A stretch of DNA of 64,000 nt, from assembly GCA_002869225.1 (NCBI GenBank), contig PKTG01000122.1:96071-160070 (forward strand). The letters are read 5' to 3'. Origin of the DNA: Candidatus Muiribacterium halophilum. Its GTDB lineage: Bacteria; Muiribacteriota; Muiribacteriia; Muiribacteriales; Muiribacteriaceae. Both the position numbers and the translations under genes were made by a program. The notes beneath the pieces were generated by a model. It saw only the letters and a program-made list of their open reading frames with translations. It did no database searches and was not told where the DNA came from. Shown in pieces: positions 43,457 to 56,000 of the stretch. Numbering within the stretch: the stretch's first letter is position 1; each line of letters opens with the position of its first letter.

Positions 43457-44155
43457 TTATCTTCTTTCTGTCTTTGTTGCAAATTTAAATAGAAAAGCCA
43501 TAGGACCATAAAAAAGATAGAAAAGTCCTACAAATGCAAAGAGTTCTACGGGATAAGTTATCATAGCTATAGCTATTATACACATTATCAATAGCTTTCT
43601 TGTAGCACGACCTCTTTTTTTCTTTTTCCCGGATGGATATGGTAGATTAGAGCTCATTAGCATAGCTATAGCTATTGCTAAAAAGACTATAAGGCTTGTA
43701 GAGAATGAATGTAAATACTTATGAGCAAATAAAGTATAACTGGCTATTATACCTGCTCCAGCTGGAATTGGCATTCCCTGGAAATTTTCCTCATTTTTTT
43801 TGTTTATATTAAAACGAGCCAATCTAAAAGCTCCTGATAGTATTATTATGATTGCAGTCGAGAATGCAACATGAGTTTTAAGAGAGTTGTTAATAAGTAT
43901 CGTATAGGTCAAAAATGCTGGAGCTACTCCAAAGGAAATAAGATCAGCAAGAGAGTCGTACTGTTCCCCGAATAAAGAGACCTTTTTAGTTAGCCTCGCA
44001 ACTCTACCATCAAGCATATCCATAAATATTGAAAGGATAATAAACCATGCTGCTTTTTTTAATTCTCCTTCTGATGTTGCTATGATTGCCAAAAAACCTG
44101 ACATTATACTCATGGAGGTTATAATACTTGGGATAGCCCAAAGTAATTTATTCAT
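43457..44155 (-). CDS. pssA: CDP-diacylglycerol--serine O-phosphatidyltransferase
   Basis: DMLDGRVARLTKKVSLFGEQYDSLADLISFGVAPA CDP-alcohol phosphatidyltransferase motif. Confidence 0.92.
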   Translation of the reverse strand: MNKLLWAIPSIITSMSIMSGFLAIIATSEGELKKAAWFIILSIFMDMLDGRVARLTKKVSLFGEQYDSLADLISFGVAPAFLTYTILINNSLKTHVAFSTAIIIILSGAFRLARFNINKKNEENFQGMPIPAGAGIIASYTLFAHKYLHSFSTSLIVFLAIAIAMLMSSNLPYPSGKKKKRGRATRKLLIMCIIAIAMITYPVELFAFVGLFYLFYGPMAFLFKFATKTERR

Positions 44156-44813
44156 TGAAGACTCCTATGGTGTCTAAACCAGCTTTGACTTTATCACCTT
44201 TTTTTACTTTTATCAATGTGTTTTTCGGCATATAGACATCCAGTCTTGAACCAAATTGAATAAGACCAAGATAATCCCCAATGACTATTTCTGAACCTTC
44301 ACTTACAAAACATCTTATCCTTCTTGCGATCAGACCCGCTATCTGAACTACTTTTAATTTTTTAGAACCGTTTTCTATCAAAACGCTATTACGTTCGTTT
44401 TCAAAAGAGGCATTGTCGTAAGATGCATTTAAAAATTTCCCGGGAGAATACTCGACTTTTTTTACTATTCCTCCGATTGGATTTCGATTTATATGAACAT
44501 TGAATACGTTCATAAATATGCATACTCTGATGCAGGAAGATCCTATATCATTGTCATCTAAAGTATCTATCTTGACTACTTTTCCATCAGCCGGACTAAT
44601 GATCTCGTTTTTCTCATAATCTCTATTTCTTATTGGATTTCTGAAAAAATATAATGAGAAGATTGAAAGGAAAATAAATATAGACCCGAATATAAGTATT
44701 ATCATGTATTGAAAGACATTTGTCTTTATATACATACCTATAAGTATTATTCCAGTAAGGATAAAAAAAGTAAAATATTTATATCCGTCTTTTGCTATAT
44801 TTCCTAATTTCAT
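44148..44813 (-). CDS. psd: Phosphatidylserine decarboxylase proenzyme-like protein
   Basis: FFRNPIRNRD..ISPADGKVVKID; FMNVFNVHINRNPIGG; FGSRLDVYMP. Confidence 0.9.
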   Translation of the reverse strand: MKLGNIAKDGYKYFTFFILTGIILIGMYIKTNVFQYMIILIFGSIFIFLSIFSLYFFRNPIRNRDYEKNEIISPADGKVVKIDTLDDNDIGSSCIRVCIFMNVFNVHINRNPIGGIVKKVEYSPGKFLNASYDNASFENERNSVLIENGSKKLKVVQIAGLIARRIRCFVSEGSEIVIGDYLGLIQFGSRLDVYMPKNTLIKVKKGDKVKAGLDTIGVFNE

Positions 44814-44840
44814 ATAATGATTTTATATAAAAAAAAAAAA

Positions 44841-44868
44841 AAGACAAGCGAAAGGCCTGTCTTTTTTG
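44841..44868 (-). terminator. Rho-independent terminator
   Basis: Minus strand GACAGGCCTTTCGCTTGTC followed by a T run. Confidence 0.75.
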
Positions 44869-44887
44869 GTTATTGAATTTTACAATG

Positions 44888-45016
44888 TTATTTTTTCTTT
44901 ACACTTCTATGATATTTTTCCCAAGAATTTCTTAGAATATCATCAGCATTTTCAGGTGTAATATCAACTCCAAATTTTTCGCCGATCTGTTTTAACTTTG
45001 TTCTGTAATTATCCAT
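44888..45016 (-). CDS. Small hypothetical protein (42 aa)
   Basis: MDNYRTKLKQIGEKFGVDITPENADDILRNSWEKYHRSVKKK; strong SD AGGAGGGAAC; followed by a terminator; absent from the supplied ORF track. Confidence 0.6.
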   Translation of the reverse strand: MDNYRTKLKQIGEKFGVDITPENADDILRNSWEKYHRSVKKK

Positions 45017-45107
45017 TGTTCCCTCCTGTAGTTTGGACTTTTATTTTAGAAATAGTTTTGTTTAATAGTATATTGATTTTTTGTTTAAAAAGTCCATTAT
45101 TTCTAAC

Positions 45108-45785
45108 CTAATTATCGGAAGTTGATTTTAGGAATTTTAATCTTTTTTTGATTTCTTCAGCGAGATATTTTCTTTTTTTATCATTTATATCATCGGAGTA
45201 AGAATAGTTAGATACAAAAGTCGATATTGCTTTTTCTGACCGGTTGACAAAGTTTGCTTTTTCATCCTTGCTTTTTTCAGCTAGAAACAGATATACTTGA
45301 GATATTCCGAGATATGGAAGGTAGTAATCAACATTTTCGATCTTTGCTTTTTTTATTGAATATTCAAAGAGTTTTAAAGCTCTTGTGTAATCGCCATTAA
45401 TATAAAGAAGCCATCCTATTCGATAATCTGTCTCATGATCTGGTCTTGCAGTTTTGAAACCTGTTAGTTCCTCTTCTGTCTGTAGACGAGCTTCCTCATG
45501 TGGAGAAAAAAAGTATTCTTTTTCGCTTCCTTTCGCACTATACTGAGAAGCTTCATATAGTTCTTTGATCTTTTGATATTTATCTTTAAGATTTATATAG
45601 TTATGATAAAGTCGATTTGCATAATCATCATCAGATGAGTTTGCAGAAATATAATTTGCATAGTCTGTGAAAGCTTTTTCCATGCTTTTTCTTGCTTCTT
45701 CCACCTGAAGAGAGTCAACTGATAGACCACTTGTACTGATGAAAAAAGCAAGAATGCAAAAAAAACATAAGATTCTAGATCTCAT
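45108..45785 (-). CDS. Exported TPR-like hypothetical protein
   Basis: Signal peptide; DYRIGWLLYINGDYTRALKLFEYSIKKA. Confidence 0.55.
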   Translation of the reverse strand: MRSRILCFFCILAFFISTSGLSVDSLQVEEARKSMEKAFTDYANYISANSSDDDYANRLYHNYINLKDKYQKIKELYEASQYSAKGSEKEYFFSPHEEARLQTEEELTGFKTARPDHETDYRIGWLLYINGDYTRALKLFEYSIKKAKIENVDYYLPYLGISQVYLFLAEKSKDEKANFVNRSEKAISTFVSNYSYSDDINDKKRKYLAEEIKKRLKFLKSTSDN

Positions 45786-45788
45786 TAT

Positions 45789-46217
45789 TTAAAAATCCGG
45801 TTTTAATATTATTATTACTCTGAAATTCTCAAGAAATCTTGAATTCCTGTTAGCTTTTAGTATTTTTGCAGCATCGTTGTTTGATACAACAATATTTGAA
45901 GCAGTGCTGCCGATTGCACCTTTTGCTTTGATTATAAGAGGATTATTACCTATCCTTTCCGGTATGAACTTTTTAGCTTTTTCTATTGAATCGGTGTAAG
46001 CTACAACTCCAATATTCATAACTTTTTCAAGATCTGTTTCTTTTAAGATAGTTCCGTATAGTTCAAGTCCTGATTCGTTGAGGATCTTTGGTGACATACT
46101 TCTTTTAAGATCGATGTCACGAGCATCAATAACAAGTGAAGTCTTAGGTAATGTAGCTGCTACTATAGAGATTACCATCAGGGATAATACCATTATTAAG
46201 ATTATTCTTTTATTCAT
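45789..46217 (-). CDS. Exported/membrane-anchored hypothetical protein
   Basis: N-terminal hydrophobic segment MNKRIILIMVLSLMVISIVAATL. Confidence 0.5.
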   Translation of the reverse strand: MNKRIILIMVLSLMVISIVAATLPKTSLVIDARDIDLKRSMSPKILNESGLELYGTILKETDLEKVMNIGVVAYTDSIEKAKKFIPERIGNNPLIIKAKGAIGSTASNIVVSNNDAAKILKANRNSRFLENFRVIIILKPDF

Positions 46218-46231
46218 TCTTTTCTCCTATA

Positions 46232-46750
46232 TTATATCTTTATCTGATTGATCATATCCTGAGCAAGCATATGTATTCTTGAATTCTTATCCGCACATTC
46301 AAGGGCAAGTTCGAATTCTTTTAAAGCTTTATCAAGTAGTTGTTTTTTACCAAGTGCTATTCCTAAAATATAATGTGCTTCTGCGTTCATCTCATCAATA
46401 GACAATGCTCTTTTTGAATCTGTGATAGCAGCATCGAAATTTAGAGCGTTTAGACTTTGTTTTGCCTGTTTAGTGTAAGCCATAGATGCATCTTTAGATT
46501 TTTCATCAAGATATAATAGTTCTATTGTAGTCTTATTGACTAATATGAAATCTTTCTTAGTCTCTTTATCGCTACCATTCTGTTTCATCTTTATGTTTGT
46601 CATTGGAAGATATAACTTATCAGATTCCGCGTTCAGGATATCTGATAATCTGGATTCTTCATAAAGATATACTTCTCCCTGTATTAGATGTGTTCTAGTA
46701 TGGAGAATCACTCGCATCTTATCTTTTTTTACTTTGATACCTGATGCCAT
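46232..46750 (-). CDS. TPR-containing hypothetical protein
   Basis: C-terminal TPR NAEAHYILGIALGKKQLLDKALKEFELAL. Confidence 0.65.
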   Translation of the reverse strand: MASGIKVKKDKMRVILHTRTHLIQGEVYLYEESRLSDILNAESDKLYLPMTNIKMKQNGSDKETKKDFILVNKTTIELLYLDEKSKDASMAYTKQAKQSLNALNFDAAITDSKRALSIDEMNAEAHYILGIALGKKQLLDKALKEFELALECADKNSRIHMLAQDMINQIKI

Positions 46751-46771
46751 ATTACCTCCTTAAATTAGGTG

Positions 46772-46806
46772 AAAATCGACCACCCGTTAAAAGATGGTCG
46801 ATTTTT
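46772..46806. terminator. Bidirectional terminator hairpin
   Basis: AAAATCGACCA...TGGTCGATTTTTT inverted repeat 3' of the Vor/Kor operon. Confidence 0.7.
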
Positions 46807-46830
46807 TATCGGTAAATCAATTATAGATGT

Positions 46831-47370
46831 TTAAGAAATAAGTTCCATACCTTTTTCTAAAGCTTTCTCGTTTAGAGGTAATTTATCATGATGCCTTTCC
46901 GGAAGCATCTTTTTTAATGCGTTCATGACAGAATCTTTTGATACAACACCGGTAGCTTTTATATAGCTGCCAAGAGCTATCATATTAGCTATCTTTGTGT
47001 TCCCCATATCTTTTGCTGTGTTTGATATATCAAGAGCATATACTTTAATATCATCCCTTTTTGGTTTGATATCTATCAGAGAACTGTTGTATATAAGAAT
47101 ACCATCTTTTTCTATAGATTCTTCGAACTTTTCCATAGAAGGTCTGTTCATTGCTATTAGTGTATCAGGTATGCTGATAACAGGAGAACCGATCTTTCTC
47201 TCAGATACTATGACGTTACAATTTGCTGTTCCACCACGCATCTCTGGACCGTATGAAGGTATCCATGAAATTTCCTTATCTTCAAGCATTCCAGCATAAG
47301 CAAGGACCTGTCCCATTAACATTATACCCTGTCCACCAAATCCGGCCATTATAACTTTTTCATTTATCAT
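46831..47370 (-). CDS. 2-oxoacid:ferredoxin oxidoreductase, gamma subunit
   Basis: [38 protein letters not shown]. Confidence 0.93.
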   Translation of the reverse strand: MINEKVIMAGFGGQGIMLMGQVLAYAGMLEDKEISWIPSYGPEMRGGTANCNVIVSERKIGSPVISIPDTLIAMNRPSMEKFEESIEKDGILIYNSSLIDIKPKRDDIKVYALDISNTAKDMGNTKIANMIALGSYIKATGVVSKDSVMNALKKMLPERHHDKLPLNEKALEKGMELIS

Positions 47371-48125
47371 TTTGAACCTCCTTTCTCATCAGAAAGGTCT
47401 TTGTATACTCCAAGTGGGAAAACAGGCATCATCTGTTCTTTTATGAACTTAGTTCCGTCTGTTGGTTTCATTCCCCAGTTTGTTGGACACTGTGATAGTA
47501 CTTCAACTAGTGAGAAACCTTTTCCATCTAACTGGTTCTGGAAAGCTTTTTTTATAGCTTTTTTTGTCTGAATAATAGAACCAGGAGTAGTGATAGCAGT
47601 TCTTTCAAGATAAGTAGTACCTCTAAGAGTTGATAGAAGTTCACATACTTTAATAGGATATCCCTCGTTTTCTGGATTTCTTCCGTAAGGAGCTGTAGAA
47701 GCCTTTTGACCTACTAAAGTAGTTGGAGCCATCTGGCCACCAGTCATTCCATAAATAGCATTATTTACAAAGATGACTGTTATATTTTCACCTCTGTTTG
47801 CAGCGTGTATTATTTCAGCAGTACCAATTGCAGCAAGGTCACCATCTCCCTGATAGGAAAAGACGATAGAATCAGGTTTTGCTCTTTTAATACCTGTTGC
47901 AACTGCTGGAGCTCTACCATGAGCTGCCTGTGAGAAGTCAACATCATAATACCAGTATGCAAATACAGCACATCCAACAGGTGCTACACCAACAGTTCTA
48001 TCCTGTATACCAAGTTCGTCAATTATCTCAGCTATTAGTTTATGTATCACTCCGTGTCCGCATCCTGGACAATAGTGAAAATGTCTGTCTTTTAGACATT
48101 TAGGTCTTTCGTAGACTGTCTTCAT
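47367..48125 (-). CDS. 2-oxoacid:ferredoxin oxidoreductase, beta (TPP) subunit
   Basis: [46 protein letters not shown]. Confidence 0.93.
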   Translation of the reverse strand: MKTVYERPKCLKDRHFHYCPGCGHGVIHKLIAEIIDELGIQDRTVGVAPVGCAVFAYWYYDVDFSQAAHGRAPAVATGIKRAKPDSIVFSYQGDGDLAAIGTAEIIHAANRGENITVIFVNNAIYGMTGGQMAPTTLVGQKASTAPYGRNPENEGYPIKVCELLSTLRGTTYLERTAITTPGSIIQTKKAIKKAFQNQLDGKGFSLVEVLSQCPTNWGMKPTDGTKFIKEQMMPVFPLGVYKDLSDEKGGSK

Positions 48126-49186
48126 TTAAAGATTTCCCCCTTCCCTTCAAGTATTTTTTCGATTTGTTCTACTAGTTCTATGTCAGTAGGGACCATTCCA
48201 CCACATCTTCCGTAAAAATAGACATCGGTTCCAGGTGCAGATGATAGTTGAACATCTTCAACCATCTGTCCTGTTGATAGTTCGCAGACAAGAACTTTTT
48301 TTGTCTTTTCAGACAATTTGTTTATTATATCTTTTGGGAATGGGAAAAGTGTCTGAGGTCTTAACATACCTACTTTTATTCCTTTTTCTCTTGCAAGTTC
48401 AACAGCGGATCTTACAACTCTGGAGGTTATACCGTAAGCGACTACAAATAGTTCACAATCATCAGTCATAAATTCCTCGAATCGCACTTCGTTTTCTTTT
48501 ATCTTATTGTACTTTGCTAGAAGATTAAGGTTATGTTTCTCAAGTTTTTCAGGTTCAATATCAATTGATGTTATTACATTTGCTTTTCCAAGTTTATTAC
48601 CAATAGTCCAGTCATTAGCTGGAGTCTTTCTTTCAGGTTTTTTAAATTCAACCGCTTCTTTCATCTGACCAAGATAACCATCAGCAAGAAGCATTACAGG
48701 ATTTCGATATTTTTCGGCAAGATCAAATGCCAGCATAGTGAAATCCGCCATTTCCTGACCTGAATCTGGTGCAAGGACGATCAATCTGTAATTACCGTGT
48801 CCTCCGCCTTTTGTAGCCTGGAAATAATCGCCCTGTTCAGGTGCGATGTTTCCAAGTCCAGGTCCACCTCTTTGAACATTTACAACTACGCATGGAAGCT
48901 CTGCACCAGCGATATATGATATTCCTTCAAGTTTAAGACTGACACCAGGGCTTGAAGAAGATGTCATAACTCTAATGCCAGTTCCGGCAGCACCATATAC
49001 CATATTGATTGCAGCTACTTCACTTTCAGCCTGAAGAAAAGTCTTTCCCACCTTTGGCATCTCTGCTGCCAGGTATTCGGGAAGTTCTGACTGTGGGGTT
49101 ATAGGATAACCGAAATAACAGTCGAGACCAGCAAGAATTGCTGCTTTCCCGATAGCTTCGTTTCCCTTGATGAATTCTTTTGCCAT
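48122..49186 (-). CDS. vorB: 2-oxoacid:ferredoxin oxidoreductase, alpha subunit (VorB-like)
   Basis: [73 protein letters not shown]. Confidence 0.85.
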   Translation of the reverse strand: MAKEFIKGNEAIGKAAILAGLDCYFGYPITPQSELPEYLAAEMPKVGKTFLQAESEVAAINMVYGAAGTGIRVMTSSSSPGVSLKLEGISYIAGAELPCVVVNVQRGGPGLGNIAPEQGDYFQATKGGGHGNYRLIVLAPDSGQEMADFTMLAFDLAEKYRNPVMLLADGYLGQMKEAVEFKKPERKTPANDWTIGNKLGKANVITSIDIEPEKLEKHNLNLLAKYNKIKENEVRFEEFMTDDCELFVVAYGITSRVVRSAVELAREKGIKVGMLRPQTLFPFPKDIINKLSEKTKKVLVCELSTGQMVEDVQLSSAPGTDVYFYGRCGGMVPTDIELVEQIEKILEGKGEIFK

Positions 49187-49201
49187 ATTATTACTCCTCC
49201 A

Positions 49202-49408
49202 TTAATCCTTATAGACCGAGATAACTATATCCGGACATACTTTCGCACATGCTCCACAACCAATACAACTATCCATATCGGTTATCTGAACGACTTTGTA
49301 CCCTTTGGTATTCAACCTGTTTGAGATCTCAAGTATCTTCTTAGGACAGGCTTCTACACATAGTCCGCATTCTTTACAGAATTCCTCGGCAATCTTGATC
49401 TTTGCCAT
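49202..49408 (-). CDS. 2x[4Fe-4S] ferredoxin subunit of 2-oxoacid oxidoreductase
   Basis: CKECGLCVEACP and CIGCGACAKVCP. Confidence 0.93.
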   Translation of the reverse strand: MAKIKIAEEFCKECGLCVEACPKKILEISNRLNTKGYKVVQITDMDSCIGCGACAKVCPDIVISVYKD

Positions 49409-49465
49409 ATTACCTCCCTTTTAAACTACATTGCCCTCATTATATTAGAATTAGTGTGTTTTATC

Positions 49466-49496
49466 AAAAAAAAAAAAGAGCATCGGTGATGCTCTT
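49466..49496 (-). terminator. Rho-independent terminator
   Basis: Minus strand AAGAGCATC-ACC-GATGCTCTT followed by about 10 Ts. Confidence 0.85.
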
Positions 49497-49500
49497 ATTT

Positions 49501-49528
49501 CAGTAAACAGTAAACAGTAATCTGTTAT
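49501..49528. repeat. Heptanucleotide repeat tract
   Basis: CAGTAAA CAGTAAA CAGTAAT CTGTTAT. Confidence 0.6.
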
Positions 49529-49531
49529 AAG

Positions 49532-50035
49532 TTAATTAAGAAGTTCTAGTAAAGAGTCGATCATATTTTTTGTATCGTATGAACTGTCAGAAAACTGTCT
49601 TGCGAGATTAAGGTTTGTATTGAATTTTTCTGTATCCCCCTGAAGCATATACGTCATCGCTAACATTGCTCTTGCATCCCCATTATCAACATTTTCGTTA
49701 TAATAGGGTTGATATACCGTGTCATAAGAATAGCTAAACACTTCTTCAAGATATGTCTGTGCTTTTGTAATATCTTTAGGTTCACTGGAAAGATTTATTA
49801 GTGAAAGTCCTACTTTAGCCTCGTTTATTAATTGTTCATCACTTTCATTTTGAAGTATTTGATTAAATAGCACCGCTGAATCGGAGATATCACCCTTTTC
49901 CAGTTTATTCCATGCATCGTTATAATTTACTATTGAAGTGTTAACTACAGGTGCAGGAGAATCTGAACCACATCCTGTTAAAATAAACATTATTATAAAA
50001 ACACCTAAAAATAATACACGATATGTCTTTTTCAT
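49532..50035 (-). CDS. Lipoprotein, TPR-like
   Basis: Lipobox MFILTGC; helical repeat composition. Confidence 0.65.
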   Translation of the reverse strand: MKKTYRVLFLGVFIIMFILTGCGSDSPAPVVNTSIVNYNDAWNKLEKGDISDSAVLFNQILQNESDEQLINEAKVGLSLINLSSEPKDITKAQTYLEEVFSYSYDTVYQPYYNENVDNGDARAMLAMTYMLQGDTEKFNTNLNLARQFSDSSYDTKNMIDSLLELLN

Positions 50036-50043
50036 CTTTCCTC

Positions 50044-53000
50044 CTATCTTAACACCGCTATCTTACCGGTTTTTTCAACTTCCTCACCAGTAGTGTTAAT
50101 AGCTCTAAGGCGATAGTAATATACTCCGTTTGATACAAGGTCACCTCTTAACGATCTAAGATCCCAGTAAAAATCATTTATACCAAGGGTAGTACTGATA
50201 CTTTCTCTATAGATCTTTCTTCCTGATACATCAAATATTGAAAGGGTTACGCTTTTGCAAAGTGCTGTCTGAACACTATAACGAATGTTCACAAAATCTG
50301 TGGCTGGATTTGGATAAACTGATATACTTGAAATATCTAGTGGTCCAGGTGCAAGGAATGAAGAAGAGTATTCTCTTGTATTGCCTATTCCATCTACAAG
50401 TCTTAGATCAATATTATGATTCCCAGCTGGAATATTAGCGAACCATTTAGAATCAAATCTTAACTCGTTCCCCTGTAAAGAGATCCTATCTTTATTGTCC
50501 TCGTTGTCTATTATTACTTTTGCAACTTCAAATCCACTAGCATCTTCTATATTGAATACAGGCATCTCGTAAAACTTCTGGAGTTTCTGTACCCTTGGAG
50601 CTGTCCTGTCTCGCAGTATTGCAAATGAAGTACCTTTTTTTAAGTTGACTGATAAATCTTCTGAGGTCTTCTGTATGAACTTCCAACCGTTATCGGTATC
50701 AAAATATAATCCGGTATCTTTTGGATTTTCAGAATCTTTGTCAGATGATAGTCTAATATTATCATCACTTGCAGTTATTGTGTATTTCCATGAAATTGGT
50801 ATCAGTTCTTCGATATTATTTGAGGATACACTTTTTCTTGATTTTTTTTCCTCTAATGTATCGTAAAAGACCATATAGTTTGAATCATCTTTTATATTAG
50901 CTTTAAGGAAATTTCCAGCAAGTCTTAACGGTGCATTTTTCATATATCCATATTCCATGAATATACTTGAAACAAGCCCGTTAGTAGTCTGAGCTGAGAT
51001 TGTTACCATACCTAAATAGTCATTGTCGAGTTTATAGGAAGCAAAATAGGTGTTAGATCCACTTGTAGCTGTATAGCCAACGGAAACTGCGGTCTTATTT
51101 CTCTGTTTAAGACTAATAGTTAGTCCGGTCAATGCAGTAGAATGTTTTGCGATTATGAATATCTCATCTTTAACTGCTGGATTTTTAAATGCTACAAAGT
51201 CAAAATCTTTTTCCGCAGTTGTGAAGGTTATTATATCAGGATTTTCAATAAAGTTTCCTGATACATCTTTTATGATTGAACTAATATTTATAGTGTAATC
51301 AGATGAATTTGCAAGTGGCATAGTTGGACTTATTGTTATAACAAACCGGCTTTTACCGTTAATTGTCTGTGTATTAGTAGAAAATGTATATTCAACTAAT
51401 GAGAATTCAGGTACAACAGAAGTATTTCCAGGATATAACTTAATATAATCACTTAAATTCTGAAGTATATCATCGGATAATCTTTCGCTAAAAACAAGCT
51501 GAATATCATTACTAACACCAATATCATCGGCATCATCAAGAGGAATACTTTCGCTTGCGATGAACTGTGGAGCAAGATCATCATTAGCAGTTGTAAAAGA
51601 AACTATATAGTCATCTATAGGACTATATTCAAAAAGATTATTACCATTTCCATCAAGGTTCTTTGTGTTTTCATTTTCAAGATCAGCTGAAAGTATAAGC
51701 TTATATTCAGTATTATATTCCAGATTACTTTTTGGTGTTATTACAAGTGTCTTATTACTATTTAAATAGTTCAAAGTCGCTTCTATTATGTCTCCAGTAT
51801 CTTTTTTAACTAATTTTACTGTGTTATTTTCTCCATATATTACAGATATTCTTTCAAGAGAGTCGTTGAAAAATACAGTTATCTTGCTGTTTATATCAAC
51901 ATCAGTCTTGTTTTTATAAGGATTTGTCTGAATTACCGAAAGATATTGTTTTTCATCTCCTGTAACATATTCATAAAGATAATCATCAACAGGAGAACCT
52001 TCTGATGTTCCATCTTTGTCACCATCTAACGTGTTACCGTTCTTATCTCTCATATTACCAGATATTAGAAGCGTATATTTAGAATTGTGGTCAAGTTCCT
52101 TATCGAGGTTCATGACAAGTACTGTATTGTTGTTTTCCCATGAATATGTTACCGGCCAGCTTTCAATAGAATTATATTTTCTAAAGGTTATTAGATTATC
52201 TATATTATTTAGGAAAAAATCTCCATCCATATCAAAATCAGATGTAAAGGTTATTTTAAAATGTGTTACTTCATCTGGAGCTGTAATATCATTTCTAAAT
52301 GCTTCAGGAACATCCTTTACAAAAGGTGGAGATGGCGCTTTAGTAGTAAAAGTCCATGAAAACGGGTTGATCGTTATAATATCTTTATCGCTGTCAAGAT
52401 CCTCAATATTTTTAACAACTACTTTATAATCAGAATTAAAACTAAGATCATCCTGAAATTTAAGCACGGCAATATATTTATCATCAGTCTCGCCGTTGTT
52501 ATTATAATCATTTCCATCTTCTGATTGATAATATTCAAGAGATTGAACTGAGATAGGTATACCTGAGCTTTCAACGTAAAAGTTTGAGGAGTTTAGTATA
52601 CTTCTTGAATAGTCGGCAACTAGAGGATCGTCCTCATGATTAATATCCTCTGAGAACTCAACCCATACAGATATCATATTTTTATTTGTGGATACAGCAG
52701 AACCTGTAGGATATTTTGTTAGTATGGATGGCGGTATATCGTCAGAGATACTTATTACCCTGGAATAATTACCGTCGCCCGCATCTCTATCTGCTGTAGA
52801 ATTATCGCCATCAAAAACGTTTCCAAAAAGATCTGTAAGTTGACTACCTGCTCTTTCAGAATAGGTCCATAAAGTATAATCACCATTTGGAAACTGATTA
52901 TTTATTAAAGTGGTAGGTGTAACAACAATAACGGAATAATCTTCATCCGGGATAAGATTGTTGTCAGTCGGTCCATCAAAAGGATTACTATCCCCTGTCC

Positions 53001-56000
53001 TGTTTTCTATCTTTACGTCATAATATTTTTCTGGCATAACGCCCGAACCATCATTATAGACAATAGATACAAGGTTTTTGATGTTTTGAGCACCGGCAAC
53101 AGTTATCTTTTCGTTAAATATGATCTCAAATTTTGTTCCTACCTGCATGGAGGTCTCTGCTATATATGCAGTTGGTTTATTATAGTCTTTTTTTGTCTTA
53201 AAACTCCACACATAACTGTCGGTATCATCCGGGAAAATAGTTCCTATACTGGATAGGTCGTTTCCAGCCATATCCTCTACCTTTACGTTAAGCTCTGCGT
53301 AGTATGTAGTATCGTATTTTAACGGAATATTATATGTCTTTCCGTTTCCAAGGTCCATGACATATTTAAAAGTAGCTTTTTGATCTCTTTGATTATAGCT
53401 TATCTGAAGGTTATCATCGTCAAGATATATTTTATTATCAGAACTATCTTTATAATATACCCTAAATACAGAATCGCTATTAGAGTCACCGGATATTGTC
53501 TTAGCATCCCCGTCTGCGGTAGTATCATCCATAAGTTCTGAGAAATTTACAGTATATTCAAGAGATGTCCCATCACTGTTAATTATGTTAATATCAGATG
53601 TACCGTTAAGTGGGTATGTAGTTATAACCCTTGGAGCCACAGTATCATCTGAGGTAGCTGTTGTGAATGTGAATAGTTTATTATAAGCTAGCGGATTTCC
53701 ATCAGTATCTTTAGGAGAATACTCTGTTGTCTCATCGTTTATTCCTATTGAGACTGTATACTTTATGCCCTTTTTCAAATTTGAGACAGGATAAAAATAG
53801 GCTATATTTTCAGTCTCATCATAATAAATCTGTCCTGTGATATTTGATATTCCATCGTTTATGGCTATTCCCTGCTGATTGATAGAAGTAGTATCCATGG
53901 TTTCTGAAAATTGAATTATTATATAAGAATTTATAGGGACATATCCCTGACCATCTTCTGGAAAATGATTGATTACTATTGGATCTGATGTAGTATTAAA
54001 ATCTTTTGTATAATCAGAGGCTATTGCATTTCCGCCTAGGTCCTGAAGTAGTGAATTATCAGATCTGACAACAAGTCTACAGTATGAATCCTGTGGTAGA
54101 TAATTATCAGGTTTAAATATAACAAAGTATTTCTTGGTGTTCCTTTCGTCAAGTTCAACGTACTCGACTTCTCCACTTGAAACACCATCAGGATCAGAGA
54201 AATCGCCGTTGTCATCATAAATCACATAAACTGATTCATCGGATAGATTGAGAGCATCTAATGGTTCATCAAATTCTATTTTTATTGAAGCGTCAATAGT
54301 ATAATCCTGCCCGATTATCGGTGTTGGTGTGGAGCCTATACTTATTATATTAGGAGCGATATTATCATCTTCTATTGTGAATGAAAAGATTATATCATCA
54401 TCTAAAGGATTACCAGATATTATATTAGCTTTGTCCATTACCTGTTTTCCGCCAACTAATGAATTTTGAAGTACAAAAGTGTAATTGCCAGTCTCAAATG
54501 GTTCTTTCTGACCGTTACCAAATTCATCATTAAAGATCTCAAGAATATAATCTGTTTTGTCTCCATCTAGATTATAATCAATATTCTCATCTCTTTCGTT
54601 GACATATATAGATTCATATACATCTCCATCCGATGCGCCTGGATCATCAAGAAAAAGAATAGGGTCAGCTCCGTCTATTGGAGCGTCAGAATCATTTACA
54701 GTATTATAACCTGTTATGTTTAGATCTTTGAGATTTATATCCTCATTGAAGTATATTCTAATATAATTTAGACCATTAGCTTCAGGTATGATCTCATTAG
54801 AAGCAGGGTAAGTAGAGACTGCATATGGTGATACATCATCAGTCGTACTTATCTGACCGTTATATGTCTTCTCGAGATTTATTCCTGAAACATCTTTAAC
54901 ATTTGGTAATACAAATACATCATATTTTTTATTTTTATAAAATACACCGGCTGAAGGATATCTGGAATCACCTCTTGGGTCCATTTTAGTAGTTAAAGTA
55001 AAATCTCTCTTTGGATCTTTTCCGGGTCTGTTATCAGAAGTTATAGTAACATATGGGTTTAACACACCATCAAAAAGAACAAAGTTTTCAGAGACTATCT
55101 CACTAGTATCCATGTCTTTAGAAAATGATATCTCAATTGTTCCGTATTCTAGAAGATAATCATTATCAAATATATCATTAGGATCATCATATTCAATACC
55201 TGGTATATAATCCAGGCTTAGGATTTTCGGATTTTCATAGTTGCCTTTTGTGAAAAAGTCCCATGAGTTCTCGTCTATCATATTTCCAGCACTATCCATC
55301 AACCCTCTAATAACTACTCTATAATTATGATCTGGTTGAAGTGAATCTAATGGAGTTATGTATAGTTTGGAGTTATATTCCTGATAATTCAATGAAATCG
55401 GGACATACTCACTACCGTTGAGGAGTTTTACATTATCTTCATTGATTGAACTACTCAACATCTTTTCATCAAATTGAATATATATATCAGTATTATAAGG
55501 AACACCGATCTGACCTTCGATCGGAAATTTTGATATTATTCCAGGCGGGAAGGTATCATCTTCTGTTGTGAATTTAAAAGATGCTCCCTCAAAAGGTATA
55601 CCCGCTATGTCTCTGGCATTTGAATTGATAGTATACTGATATTCCTGTCCATAAAGAAGGTCTTCAGTAGGCTTATATATCATAAGATATAAATCGTTGT
55701 TCTCATCATATTTGAAAGTATAGGAACCCTGAACTTCAGGGGTCATACTAAAAGCATTCATTAAAGAAAGTGGATCCATCATCTCATCAAAGACAACATT
55801 TATGGTACTTGTAATAGAGACATTAGAGGCACCTGGAGAAGGTATCTGTTCTTCAATAGATGATTTTTGCGAGTCTGATATTAGAAGCATCTGATTTATA
55901 TAATCAGCATCATCTTCATTTAAAGCGTTTCCTGCTCTATCCCAAACATTATTAAGATCAATACTATACTGAGATCTTGATCTGAGATAATGTCTTTCAT

